This document shows positions 28,755-37,576 of a stretch of DNA of 64,000 nucleotides, piece after piece. The position numbers were made by a program, and so were the translations under genes. The stretch spans positions 62,001-126,000 of the forward strand of contig JBGTNL010000019.1 of the NCBI GenBank assembly GCA_041743085.1, written 5' to 3'. The DNA comes from JAFMPW01 sp041743085 (GTDB lineage: Bacteria > Bacteroidota > Bacteroidia > Flavobacteriales > Flavobacteriaceae). The notes under the pieces were generated by a model. The model worked only from the letters and a program-made list of their open reading frames with translations. It was not told where the DNA came from and searched no databases. The stretch's first letter is position 1, and each line of letters begins with the position of its first letter.

Positions 28755-29771
28755 ATGCGGGAAATAGAAATTGGCAGTACTGAAGGCGAGAAAATACTTA
28801 ACTGTCTTAAACAGCGTATAAATGGCGAGCTGTCTAGTGAATGGGGGGAGCATACTTTAGCGTTTAGTAATAATTGGGGTAATGGAAATATAAGATGTAT
28901 TGAGTTTGATTGGGGCATCTCTCTAATGAATTTTAACGTTTTTTTTAATGAGGATGTAAAATTCGTTTTTAATTTAAAAGATGAATCCCCGGTTGAATTC
29001 ATCTTCATTTCCGAGGGAACTATCCGTCTGGGAATGGAAGAGCGGAAATGCATAGGTCTGGACAGGTACCAGAACGTTATTATTTCTCCAAAAAAATACT
29101 CCCGCAAGGAGTATTTTTTTTCTAAGAAAGTTAGAACCAAAATTAATTTCATAAGCATCCTTAAAGAGAAATACGCCGAGAAGAAAAATAATAATCTCCG
29201 CTCCCTTAATGAGATTATTTCGCCTTTATTCGATAACGAATCTAAGAATACCTTTGCTCATATCGGAAACTATAATCTGAAAATAGCTGATGAGGTTCAG
29301 CAACTATTCAATTCGCAGGAATCCGGAATAGCCCGTACCCTCTCGCTGGAAGGCAGACTGTATTTAATTCTTGCCATGCAGATAACGGAGTTTCGGAATT
29401 TTGAAAGTCAGCTTGCCATTCCCGAATCCCTTTCCAAAGAGGATATTGGTAAGATCCATAATCTCTCGGAATACATTATTGAAAATATTTCCGAGCCGCT
29501 TACAGTAACCGACCTATCCCTGGAATCCGGACTGAGTCCTAAAAAATTGCAGCTGGGTTTTAAGGTCCTCTATTCAAAATCCGTCAATGAATACGTACGG
29601 CTGAACAAGCTGGGGATTGCCAGGGATCACCTGAGAAATACAGATCTTTCCATTTCTGAAATTGTATATAGAATCGGTTTTAAAAGTCGCAGCTATTTCT
29701 CTAAAATCTTCACTGATAAGTATGGAATGCTTCCCACGGAATATAGAAAAAAATTGAAGAATATCCGCTAG
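28755..29771 (+). CDS. AraC-family transcription regulator
   Basis: This 338-residue protein is a paralogue of the regulator at 25157. The N-terminal sensory half reads GNIRCIEFDWGISLMNFNVF. The C-terminal AraC HTH reads LTVTDLSLESGLSPKKLQLG, then ISEIVYRIGFKSRSYFSKIF. It is divergent from the small stress-type genes, which are plausible targets. A perfect 13-bp hairpin with a T run lies inside the coding region at 29090-29121. Confidence 0.88.
   Translation: MREIEIGSTEGEKILNCLKQRINGELSSEWGEHTLAFSNNWGNGNIRCIEFDWGISLMNFNVFFNEDVKFVFNLKDESPVEFIFISEGTIRLGMEERKCIGLDRYQNVIISPKKYSRKEYFFSKKVRTKINFISILKEKYAEKKNNNLRSLNEIISPLFDNESKNTFAHIGNYNLKIADEVQQLFNSQESGIARTLSLEGRLYLILAMQITEFRNFESQLAIPESLSKEDIGKIHNLSEYIIENISEPLTVTDLSLESGLSPKKLQLGFKVLYSKSVNEYVRLNKLGIARDHLRNTDLSISEIVYRIGFKSRSYFSKIFTDKYGMLPTEYRKKLKNIR
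29090..29121 (+). terminator. Terminator-like hairpin inside the AraC coding region
   Basis: AAAAAAATACTCC (29090-29102) is perfectly complementary to GGAGTATTTTTTT (29108-29120) around a 5-base loop. It lies about 335 bases into the gene and codes for KKYSRKEYFF, so any termination would be premature. Because the stem is flanked by A and T runs it could act on either strand. Confidence 0.4.
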
Positions 29772-30118
29772 CTTTCCTTGCAGGGTGGAATGTTGGCAGA
29801 AGTAGCCTCCTAACCGGCTATCATAGCAAAATTTGATTGTACAACTCTTTTTTTAAGTTGTGCGCTGCCCGTAGAACCCTTCAGATATTATGATGCATTT
29901 ATCTTTTGACATCCTAAGATCTAACTATTTCTATTGAACACCCTTGAAGATGAAAAGAGATATTGACAATAAAATATTAGGATAGCGACCTAGGCGGTAT
30001 AAAAGCCCGTCTACCTCCAAGGCTGTTACCCATTAATTAAATTTCAGGGATTGGTACTAAAAAAGGATGCAATAGAAACATTGCATCCTTTTTTTGATCA
30101 ACCTAACCAATTAAAAAA
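29772..30118. other. Intergenic region between convergent genes
   Basis: I see no gene. A small ACAACT/AGTTGT stem with a T-rich loop lies near 29840-29860, and a strong terminator lies at the right end. Confidence 0.5.
30059..30095 (-). terminator. Intrinsic terminator of the DUF2383 gene
   Basis: AAAAAAGGATGCAAT (30059-30073) pairs with ATTGCATCCTTTTTT (30080-30094) around AGAAAC. The stem ends in A/T runs on both sides, so it can serve both convergent genes. It is followed on the plus strand by CAACCTAACCAATTA, which recurs at 31424. Confidence 0.8.
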
Positions 30119-30568
30119 TTATCTCAGGTCCTCCAGCCTTTTTATTGTTGCCAGACCTTCTTTAATTTTATTTCTTTGCTGTGTTAAAAGTTGTTGAGTG
30201 CTTGGAGGCAAAGTAGTTTCCTCCAATACATCTCCATACTCATCCACGGAAGCCTTTTCTCCACGTATAGACTCTTCGAGCATTGATTCTGCATCGTCAG
30301 CGGAGAAAAATGCCTTAACATCCATCCATGTTCGGTGAACGGCTCCGGTGGCGCTACCTCCTTTATCCACTTCCTGCCCATATTGAGTGATCTCCTCTTT
30401 TAGTTGATGGCCAAAATTATAGCGCTCCTGTGCTTTCCTGCTAAAATAGGCCTTCAAATTCCCATGGTCGGTATTCTCGGCGGCCTTTTTAAAACCCTTC
30501 TCTGCATCATAGGTTTTCTCCAACAGGTCATTTAACTTCTCTCCTACCTCTTCTGTATACGTACTCAT
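30119..30568 (-). CDS. DUF2383 four-helix-bundle protein
   Basis: This 149-residue soluble helical protein fits the PA2169/DUF2383 ferritin-like family (LNDLLEKTYDAEKGFKKAAE, RKAQERYNFGHQLKEEI, RGEKASVDEYGDVLEE). Relatives are induced by stress; metal binding is uncertain. It stands alone with its own terminator. Confidence 0.85.
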   Translation of the reverse strand: MSTYTEEVGEKLNDLLEKTYDAEKGFKKAAENTDHGNLKAYFSRKAQERYNFGHQLKEEITQYGQEVDKGGSATGAVHRTWMDVKAFFSADDAESMLEESIRGEKASVDEYGDVLEETTLPPSTQQLLTQQRNKIKEGLATIKRLEDLR

Positions 30569-30942
30569 TGTTTTTAGATATTAAAAATTATTAATGGTGA
30601 CTTTTATTTAAAGGTGCTCACCGGTTTACACGTTAAAAAAAATAATTTTCATCTAAATTACACCTCATAATCTGCAAACAGTAATCCAATTCAACCAAGA
30701 TTTGACTCCATTGCATACAGGAGATTTTTCGTTTAGACAAATAGGCTAAAATTAATTCCAATATGGATAAAAATAACAAGATAATAAGAGGATATTGACC
30801 CTGTAATTTGTTCTTGTTAGTTACTTTTATTGAATTTGTGCCCCTTGTCAACAAAAAAAGGCGTCCCACTCTTCCCCTATAGTCACTGTCCATGTGACGG
30901 ATGGGTGGGAGGCACAAATTCTGAGATACTTACATTTATAAT

Positions 30943-31129
30943 CACTAATGTCCGGTTAAAGACGTAAGACCTCTGCGTTACAAATCATAAGACGTACGAC
31001 TTGCTTGTAACCAGCTGAAAATCATATACCAAAGGTACGTTCATACTTGTTGGCAATGTATGAAAAGCAAGCCCTTGGATATGGGAACGCCCCATATACT
31101 TGCAGTTTTGGCATTATCGGACAACAATA
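30943..31129 (+). mobile_element. MITE-like element, copy A
   Basis: This 187-bp copy begins CACTAATGTCCGGTTAA and ends CGGACAACAATA, giving imperfect inverted ends sharing TGTCCGG. An internal GACGTAAGAC motif is followed by a degenerate second copy. The 9-bp flanks (ATTTATAAT and AAATTTAAT) no longer match well, so this copy looks old. It has no coding capacity. Confidence 0.8.
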
Positions 31130-31334
31130 AAATTTAATATTGAGATAATTCTTTTACGCCACTCACAGCATCTTAACCCTTATCCTTTTTGCTGCATAGA
31201 TTTAATCACTCTTAAAGAAATGCTGTCATAACTTAGAGTATCGCTGTGGGTATGCCAATAAGCGCATTTGTTTTATATATAATGCCTTTCTCATAAGGTT
31301 TCTGAAATTTTGACAGTAGGGCCAAACAGTGGAA

Positions 31335-31372
31335 CCCCGACACAGAACCATCGGGGAATTATTTAGATTAAA
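31335..31372 (+). other. Conserved hairpin with 3' flank, copy 1
   Basis: CCCCGA pairs with TCGGGG around a 10-base loop, followed directly by AATTATTTAGATTAAA. The element at 45008 has the same stem length, loop length and flank (15 of 16 bases), with one G-C pair replaced by T-A. Confidence 0.5.
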
Positions 31373-31375
31373 TAT

Positions 31376-31416
31376 AAAAATGGTCCCGGACATTGAAGTT
31401 CACCGGAACCATTTTT
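31376..31416. terminator. Terminator-like hairpin with no assigned gene
   Basis: AAAAATGGTCCCGG (31376-31389) pairs with CCGGAACCATTTTT (31403-31416) with one mismatch. No adjacent gene ends here; a rightward or leftward small RNA is possible. Confidence 0.5.
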
Positions 31417-31718
31417 GTACAACCAACCTAACCAATTATAAGGAATGGATATGATCATATCCTTTTCCATTTATTTCTACATTTTCACTCTTTAAGGCAG
31501 CTCTTTATACAACTATCAAAACTTACCCGTGGCAAAGAAAGTTGATCTATGCAAATTCACTGTGCTGTATGAATACAATAATTGACTGATTTGAGCGATT
31601 GTTTCTTAATATTCAAATATCTCACAGATTTCCCGTATAGGGCAAAGAATTTTGTACATTGAGCGCCAACTTAAATCAGGTTTTATACATTTTTGTAAAC
31701 TAATTCAACTCTAATTCA

Positions 31719-32321
31719 ATGGAAGCCTTGCCTACCCTACTTTGTATTCCTGATATCAGCGGATTCACCAAATTTATGAGTGGGACCGATTTTAAATTAA
31801 GTTCGAAGGTAATTCCTTCTTTACTCAATAAGATTGTCTACTCCAATGAGATTGCACTTAAGATCTCTGAAATTGAAGGCGACGCGGTCTTATTTTACAG
31901 AAATGGTGAATTACCACCTATCAAAGAATTGGTAGACCAGTGCAGGTTCTTTTATACGGAATTTTATAAGCAACTACATTCCCTGAAAGCGCGATACAGC
32001 AAGAATTCAGATGCCGATATCATTCCGGAAATGTTGGGGCTAAAAATAGTGCTGCATTACGGGGAAGAAGTGGGCCAGGTGCCTGTAGGCAAACGGATAA
32101 AATTAATTGGCGAAGATGTCATCACTGCGCACAGGCTCTTGAAAAATGATGTTCCGTATGATGAGTACATCTTGTTATCCCAGGATGTGATGTCTCACTA
32201 TGACAGGGAGGAGATCAACGGAAATTTTGATTGGAGTTTACTTGAAGAAGGCCATTTGGAAGTGGAACATATTGGTAAAGTAAGCTTCCACTACATTAAC
32301 CTGGCGCCTTTATCAGACTAG
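31719..32321 (+). CDS. DUF2652 protein with class III nucleotide-cyclase-like fold
   Basis: This 200-residue protein opens with IPDISGFTKFMS (D12), followed by ISEIEGDAVLFYR (D55), LKIVLHYGE and KLIGEDVITAHRLLKN. These align with the two metal-binding aspartates and the core strands of class III adenylate/guanylate cyclases. The protein is annotated in related genomes as DUF2652. It could be a cyclase or a degenerate relative; base-selecting residues are not obvious. It has no signal peptide and stands alone, 17 kb from the HD/Pycsar-type gene. Confidence 0.8.
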   Translation: MEALPTLLCIPDISGFTKFMSGTDFKLSSKVIPSLLNKIVYSNEIALKISEIEGDAVLFYRNGELPPIKELVDQCRFFYTEFYKQLHSLKARYSKNSDADIIPEMLGLKIVLHYGEEVGQVPVGKRIKLIGEDVITAHRLLKNDVPYDEYILLSQDVMSHYDREEINGNFDWSLLEEGHLEVEHIGKVSFHYINLAPLSD

Positions 32322-32974
32322 GTGGTGGCTATCCGGTCTAAAATTCCACCTGGATTTGACTTATATCCGTGGATCAGACCAACTAAGCTATAGTATACGC
32401 TATGCGCTAAGAAATTTATTTCTGATCAAAACCTTTTTTTCTTGCCGGGTATGTCATGTATGACTTAATACTAATGATCTACTTAACTACGTTAAAATAA
32501 AGAGAAGAAAATACCGAATTTGCAAAAGAAGGGAATGATAGCTCGGAAAATTATATCTTTCAGAAAAACGCCAAAACCGAATCGGGTCTTATGATCCTTT
32601 TAATTATCCTGGTAGAAATTGATGTTTATAATTTTTATCACTAATGTCCGGCTAAAGACGTAAGACCGCTGCGCTACAAGATATAAGACGTAAGACTTGA
32701 TCGTGACCAACCGAAATCATATAGTTGATTTCAGGTGCTTGTTGGCAATGTATGAAAAGCAGGCCCTTGGATAACAAATATAATGGGAACGCCCAATATA
32801 CTTGCAGTTTTGGGATTACCGGACAACAATAAATTTTTATTTACTATTAAAAATGTTGAAAATCAACAGTTTAATTAACAGAAACATCCTTTAATGCATC
32901 AACAATACTATTTTTTGAGGCATTTGGATTTAGATCAAATGATTAGTTTAGGCCTGACTTTAAATAATTATAAA
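32322..32974. other. Intergenic region containing MITE copy B
   Basis: Besides the mobile element I see no gene. The 140 or so bases right of the element should hold the promoter of the GIN-domain gene. Confidence 0.5.
32639..32831 (+). mobile_element. MITE-like element, copy B, with perfect 9-bp target duplication
   Basis: This 193-bp copy has the same ends as copy A (CACTAATGTCCGG, then CCGGACAACAATA). It is flanked by AATTTTTAT at 32630-32638 and again at 32832-32840, direct evidence of insertion. It contains two GACGTAAGAC motifs and no gene. Confidence 0.92.
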
Positions 32975-33664
32975 ATGGTAAAAATGAAAAAATTAATGCT
33001 AATGATCTCGCTTTGCCTTGTTGGAATTCAGATGGTGTCCGCTCAGAAAACCACTCAGGATTTAGGGGCATTTGATGAGCTTAAGGTATTTGACCAGATC
33101 AATGTAACTTTGGTCAAATCAGACAAGAATCAGGCGGTCCTCACCGGTGACGATGTAAATGAGGTATCTGTTGTCAACAATGATGGCAGGTTAAAGATCC
33201 GTATGGAAATAGACAATGTGATGGACGGGAACGAGACCTTCGTTACCCTGTACTACACAGATGATCTCAATCTTATTGATGCGAACGAAGGTGCCAAAAT
33301 AACAAGCGAGGGTGAACTTGAAGCCAAATACCTTACGCTTAGAGCGCAGGAAGGGGGAAAATTGAATGTGTCCGTTAATACGAGGAACCTGGACTCAAAG
33401 GCGGTCACCGGCGGAAAGATTGAAATTTCCGGTAAGGCTGCCAACCAGGAAGTCACCGTCCGGACGGGTGGGGAGTACCACTCCAAAGATCTCATAAGCG
33501 ACAGAACCGATGTTACCGTTTTTGCGGGCGGCAAAGCTTTTGTATATTCAAAAGAATTTGTGGAAGCCAATGTAACAGCTGGCGGAACAATTGAGGTTTT
33601 TGGCAATCCTGAAACCTTACAGCAAGACAAAACGCTCGGGGGCTCTATAATTCTTCGAAATTAA
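32975..33664 (+). CDS. GIN-domain (DUF2807) secreted protein
   Basis: The start at 32975 (or 32984) places a signal peptide at the N-terminus (LMLMISLCLVGIQMVSAQK); the longer frame from 32894 adds a non-signal segment. The mature protein of about 205 residues is a beta-helix-like GIN domain (FDELKVFDQINVTLVKSDKN, KLNVSVNTRNLDSKAVTGGK). Such proteins are periplasmic or outer-membrane facing with unknown role. A terminator follows. A broken relative lies at 55926. Confidence 0.88.
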   Translation: MVKMKKLMLMISLCLVGIQMVSAQKTTQDLGAFDELKVFDQINVTLVKSDKNQAVLTGDDVNEVSVVNNDGRLKIRMEIDNVMDGNETFVTLYYTDDLNLIDANEGAKITSEGELEAKYLTLRAQEGGKLNVSVNTRNLDSKAVTGGKIEISGKAANQEVTVRTGGEYHSKDLISDRTDVTVFAGGKAFVYSKEFVEANVTAGGTIEVFGNPETLQQDKTLGGSIILRN

Positions 33665-33705
33665 TTAAGATAGTTAGGTTTGCACAACAACGAGACCGAT
33701 AAATG

Positions 33706-33734
33706 AGGGGGCTAAAAGGAAATATTAGCCCCCT
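33706..33734 (+). terminator. Probable terminator of the GIN-domain gene
   Basis: AGGGGGCTAA (33706-33715) pairs perfectly with TTAGCCCCCT (33725-33734). The T run after it is short, so efficiency is uncertain. Confidence 0.6.
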
Positions 33735-33825
33735 ATTTGTAACCAATCAGGATTTTCCTACGAAGTGCAATTGGGCAATGAGAATATGAAGAATCGCAAA
33801 ACAAACTTTCCCAACCAAAATATTT

Positions 33826-36800
33826 ATGTCTAAATTCAATAGTTACACCCGCTATCTTAGCTTGGCCGGGCTTATCTTAACAAGTTCCTGTGCCACGTAT
33901 GCCCCGCAATTAAAACACAATCAGGCCGCCAAGCGGCCAAACGCCGGGATCGCCCATACATTTTATATCGCCGGAGGAGCTGGTAATATGAACAATGAAG
34001 CCAATAATAAAGTGCTCGATCTGCTAAAATCCCAATTAGAAGAAGCAAATGAGAATAGTACTTTAATATTTACCGGAGATAATATTACAGAAGACGAAAA
34101 CGATTGGAATAAGGATAAATTGCTTCTGGACCAACAATTAGATCTGGCTAGAAATTTTAAAGGTGAGACCTTGTTTATTCCCGGAAATAATGAATGGAAA
34201 AGCTATGATACCAATAAAATAGAAGAAGTAGAAAAATATATTGATAGCCTGGAGAAGGAAAATATAAAATTTTATCCAAAAAACGTTTGCCCAATAGAAC
34301 ACAAGGTAATCAACGACAAGTTGGATCTTATTTTAATCGATTCAAAATGGTTCATTTCCAATTGGTCCCGGATAACGGACATGAATAAAAAATGTACCGA
34401 TATTATTACCAGACGCAGGTTTATTGAAGTACTGGAAGGGTATATCAATGATGGGCAGGGAAAGAATATAGTCATCGCTATGCACCATCCCATATTCAGC
34501 AACGGCAGGTATGCCGGAAAAGAGTCTTTTAAGAGCCACATGAATCCAATTCCCATAGTGGGATCACTGGTAAACGGTATTAAAGATCTGGGTGCCTTTT
34601 CCCCCGACCGGCTCAACTCCAGAAGATATAATTATTTGAGGATCCTTGTAAGTGCACTTGCAAAAGCATCGGATAGAATTACGGTAGTCTCCGGCCATGA
34701 GGAAAGTTTGCAATATTTAACGGGAGGCGATATACATCAGGTCATCAGCGGTTCGCTGAGCAGGAAAACCCCTACTCGCCGCTCCAAAGACAGGATTACG
34801 ACTATCGGGGGGTCACTGGATTATAAGGGTATCTTTACGGAAGGTGAAATAGGCTTTGCTAAATTGGATTATTTTGAAGATGGTTCTTCTCAGGTTACCT
34901 TTATTAGTGAAGCAGGTATCCAAAATACTTTGGATGTATTACCGGAAACTAAATCCAAATCACTTCAAAAAGAATTTCCGGAACCCTCTGATGCAACAAA
35001 GACAGACGCTGTTCTGGATAACAAGGAGACCCTCGATAAATCCGGTTTTTACAAATTTCTCTGGGGAGATCGTTACAGATCATATTTTGGAAAATCGGTC
35101 ACGGCACCGGTAGCACTGTTAGATACGCTTTATGGTGGCCTGAAAGTAACAAAGAAAGGGGGGGGGCACCAATCGTATTCTATCAGACTTGAAAATAAGA
35201 ATGGAAAAGAATATGCCATGCGCTCCCTGCGAAAAAATGCCCTGAAATTTTTAAAATTCAAAATAAAGGGCATTGCATATACAAATGATGAATACAATGG
35301 TACCCTGCCCGAAAAGATCGTCACGGATTTTTTCACCACGGCGCATCCCTACATGCAATTGGTGATAAATCCCCTGGCACAGGCTGTCAATGTGAATCAT
35401 TCCAGCCCCGTTTTATTTTATATTCCCAAACAGCAAGCGTTAGGCGACTTGAACGATGAATTTGGCAATGAACTATATTTTATAGAAGAACGACCCTCAG
35501 AAGAGCAATTGAATTTTAAAGGTTATAGAAGAGCGATCGACGAGGCAGGTGAGATCAAGGATTTCGAGAGCACCACAGATATGCTGGAAAAAATTAAAAG
35601 CGATGAGTCTTATTTCGTAAGTGAAAGAGATTTGATAAGAGCCCGGATTTTTGATATGCTGATCGGGGATTGGGACAGGCATCAGGATCAATGGCGATGG
35701 GTAGAATATGAAACCCAAGAAGATGGGGATAAGCTCTTTTTACCCGTGCCCAGGGACAGGGACAATGCCTTTCCCAGATTTGACGGGGCGGCTATAAAGC
35801 TCATAAAGCTCTTTGTACCTAACAGCCGGCGTTTTCAATCCTATGATGCTGAAATTGAAGATGTGAAATGGCTAAACATTGGCGGCAACAGATTAGACCG
35901 AGTTCTACTGACAAAATACGACGCTCGGATATGGGAGGAAGAGGCAAGATTTATTCAGGAAAACCTCACGAAAGCTAAGATTGATGCCGCCTTTCTGAGG
36001 TTGCCAAAAGAAGTCAGGGATCAAACTTCCGATCTGTTAAAGAAGCATTTGGAAGACCGGCTAACCAAGCTACCGGAGCATGCAAAACAATATAGTGCCT
36101 ATTTGGATAAAATAGTTTCCCTGCATGGCACGGAAAAAGATGATCTTATAGAAATTACAAGAATGCCCCAGGGCAAGACTAAAGTGGTTATTAAAAGATT
36201 GTTAAGCGATGAAACCAACGAGCTTATTTACGAGCGTACTTTTGAAAGAAACAAGACCAGGGAGTTATGGATTTACGGCCTTGGCGACGCCGATAAATTT
36301 ATAGTTACCGGCGAAGGTAAGGAGAAAACCTTTATTCGTTTAATCGGCGGTTATGGCGATGACCAATACACTATCGCCAACAGTAAATCTTTAAAGGTTT
36401 ATGAGTGGGAACACGAGAAATTAAACTTCACTGATAAGAAACCGGCCGTACATCACAGTGATCTCTATGAGACCAATACTTTCCATTGGAGATTTTTTGA
36501 GGAGAACAGCAACGTTTTGGTGCCAAATGTCGGTTTCCGAACGGACGACGGCATTTACCTGGGGGCAACCAACACCTACACCTATAATGGTTTTAACGGT
36601 AATCCCTTTAGACAACAACATAGCCTTGCTGCCAATTACTATTTTAGATTCAAAGCTTTTGAATTATCCTATAAAGGCATTTTTGCCAATATTTATCCGA
36701 AATGGAATTTTGAAATGGACGGGTACTATACTTCCGACAGGTTTTCCAATAACTTCTTCGGCACTGGCAATGAAACGGTCAACATGGAAGATCAGTTGGG

Positions 36801-37530
36801 ACGCGATTTTTACAGAGCCAGAATGCAGCAGTTAAAATTTGAAGCGGGTGTTGCCTATTACTCCCTTCGGCTTAAAGCGCTATATGAATCTTTTAAAGTC
36901 AGGGAAATTCAGGATCGTTTCTTCGTCCCGACAAATTTGAATGAGGATGTTTTTGAATCCCAGCATTATGTAGGGGGAGAAGCTTTCGCTTATTATAAAA
37001 GTGACGATGCTGCCGATTTTCCTTCCAAGGCCATCTACATTGGCCTTACCGCCGGCTATAAGACCAATACGAACATGAACGATAATAATTTTGGTTATCT
37101 GGCGTTTAAAGCCGGTTTTAATCATAAACTCATAACTTCCGGAGATCTGGTCTTTGGGACTACTGCGGAGGTAAAGACCAATTTTGGCGACAATTATTTC
37201 TTTTATCACACTCCATCACTTGGAGGCGATAATGGACTTCGTGGATTCAGGGACGAACGCTTTTCAGGCAAAATGTACTTTTATCAATCCTCGGATCTGC
37301 GATTGAGAATTGCGCGTTTCGTTACGGTGGTGGCCCCCATAACCGTAGGAATATACGGTGGCTTTGATTACGGCCGGGTTTGGGAGCGCAATGACCCTTC
37401 AGATGTCTGGCACACCTCACAGGGAGGGGGTCTCTGGATAAGCGGTTTTAACTTTTTAGCGTTCAATGCCGGGTATTTCAATTCAGTTGAGGGGAACATT
37501 ATCCAGGTGGGATTGGGATTTGATTTTTAA
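33826..37530 (+). CDS. Lipoprotein: metallophosphoesterase + kinase-like module + outer-membrane beta-barrel
   Basis: This 1234-residue paralogue of the gene at 9686 has the same domain order. The lipobox is LILTSSCATY (Cys22). The phosphoesterase part is weaker: FIPGNNEW replaces GNHDW, SGHEES replaces SGHEH, and an early GDAG is GGAG, so it may have lost activity. The kinase-like module is intact: KKGGGHQSYSIRL (G445-H448), YAMRSLRK, GDWDRHQDQW (G614-H619) and PVPRDRDNAF (D644, D646). The C-terminal barrel ends GLGFDF. A run of nine G encodes the GGG of the first motif. Confidence 0.9.
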   Translation: MSKFNSYTRYLSLAGLILTSSCATYAPQLKHNQAAKRPNAGIAHTFYIAGGAGNMNNEANNKVLDLLKSQLEEANENSTLIFTGDNITEDENDWNKDKLLLDQQLDLARNFKGETLFIPGNNEWKSYDTNKIEEVEKYIDSLEKENIKFYPKNVCPIEHKVINDKLDLILIDSKWFISNWSRITDMNKKCTDIITRRRFIEVLEGYINDGQGKNIVIAMHHPIFSNGRYAGKESFKSHMNPIPIVGSLVNGIKDLGAFSPDRLNSRRYNYLRILVSALAKASDRITVVSGHEESLQYLTGGDIHQVISGSLSRKTPTRRSKDRITTIGGSLDYKGIFTEGEIGFAKLDYFEDGSSQVTFISEAGIQNTLDVLPETKSKSLQKEFPEPSDATKTDAVLDNKETLDKSGFYKFLWGDRYRSYFGKSVTAPVALLDTLYGGLKVTKKGGGHQSYSIRLENKNGKEYAMRSLRKNALKFLKFKIKGIAYTNDEYNGTLPEKIVTDFFTTAHPYMQLVINPLAQAVNVNHSSPVLFYIPKQQALGDLNDEFGNELYFIEERPSEEQLNFKGYRRAIDEAGEIKDFESTTDMLEKIKSDESYFVSERDLIRARIFDMLIGDWDRHQDQWRWVEYETQEDGDKLFLPVPRDRDNAFPRFDGAAIKLIKLFVPNSRRFQSYDAEIEDVKWLNIGGNRLDRVLLTKYDARIWEEEARFIQENLTKAKIDAAFLRLPKEVRDQTSDLLKKHLEDRLTKLPEHAKQYSAYLDKIVSLHGTEKDDLIEITRMPQGKTKVVIKRLLSDETNELIYERTFERNKTRELWIYGLGDADKFIVTGEGKEKTFIRLIGGYGDDQYTIANSKSLKVYEWEHEKLNFTDKKPAVHHSDLYETNTFHWRFFEENSNVLVPNVGFRTDDGIYLGATNTYTYNGFNGNPFRQQHSLAANYYFRFKAFELSYKGIFANIYPKWNFEMDGYYTSDRFSNNFFGTGNETVNMEDQLGRDFYRARMQQLKFEAGVAYYSLRLKALYESFKVREIQDRFFVPTNLNEDVFESQHYVGGEAFAYYKSDDAADFPSKAIYIGLTAGYKTNTNMNDNNFGYLAFKAGFNHKLITSGDLVFGTTAEVKTNFGDNYFFYHTPSLGGDNGLRGFRDERFSGKMYFYQSSDLRLRIARFVTVVAPITVGIYGGFDYGRVWERNDPSDVWHTSQGGGLWISGFNFLAFNAGYFNSVEGNIIQVGLGFDF

Positions 37531-37576
37531 ATGGCTGAAATACCAATATTATAATACGAATCGTAACTTAAAAACG

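Larger units (their letters stand above)
30569..31718. other. Long intergenic region with MITE copy A and structured elements
   Basis: I see no convincing gene. The region holds a MITE-like element (30943-31129), a conserved hairpin (31335-31372), a terminator-like stem (31376-31416), a copy of CAACCTAACCAATTA (31424-31438) and a perfect 16-bp palindrome GGATATGATCATATCC (31447-31462). A 35-codon minus-strand frame starting at 31470 crosses these elements but has no support. Confidence 0.6.

Noticed and set aside
30633..30917. A 94-codon minus-strand frame
   Set aside because: No family likeness, no plausible start context, and composition like the surrounding noncoding DNA.
31366..31470. 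A 35-codon minus-strand frame
   Set aside because: It crosses a terminator-like stem and a palindrome and has no support as a gene.
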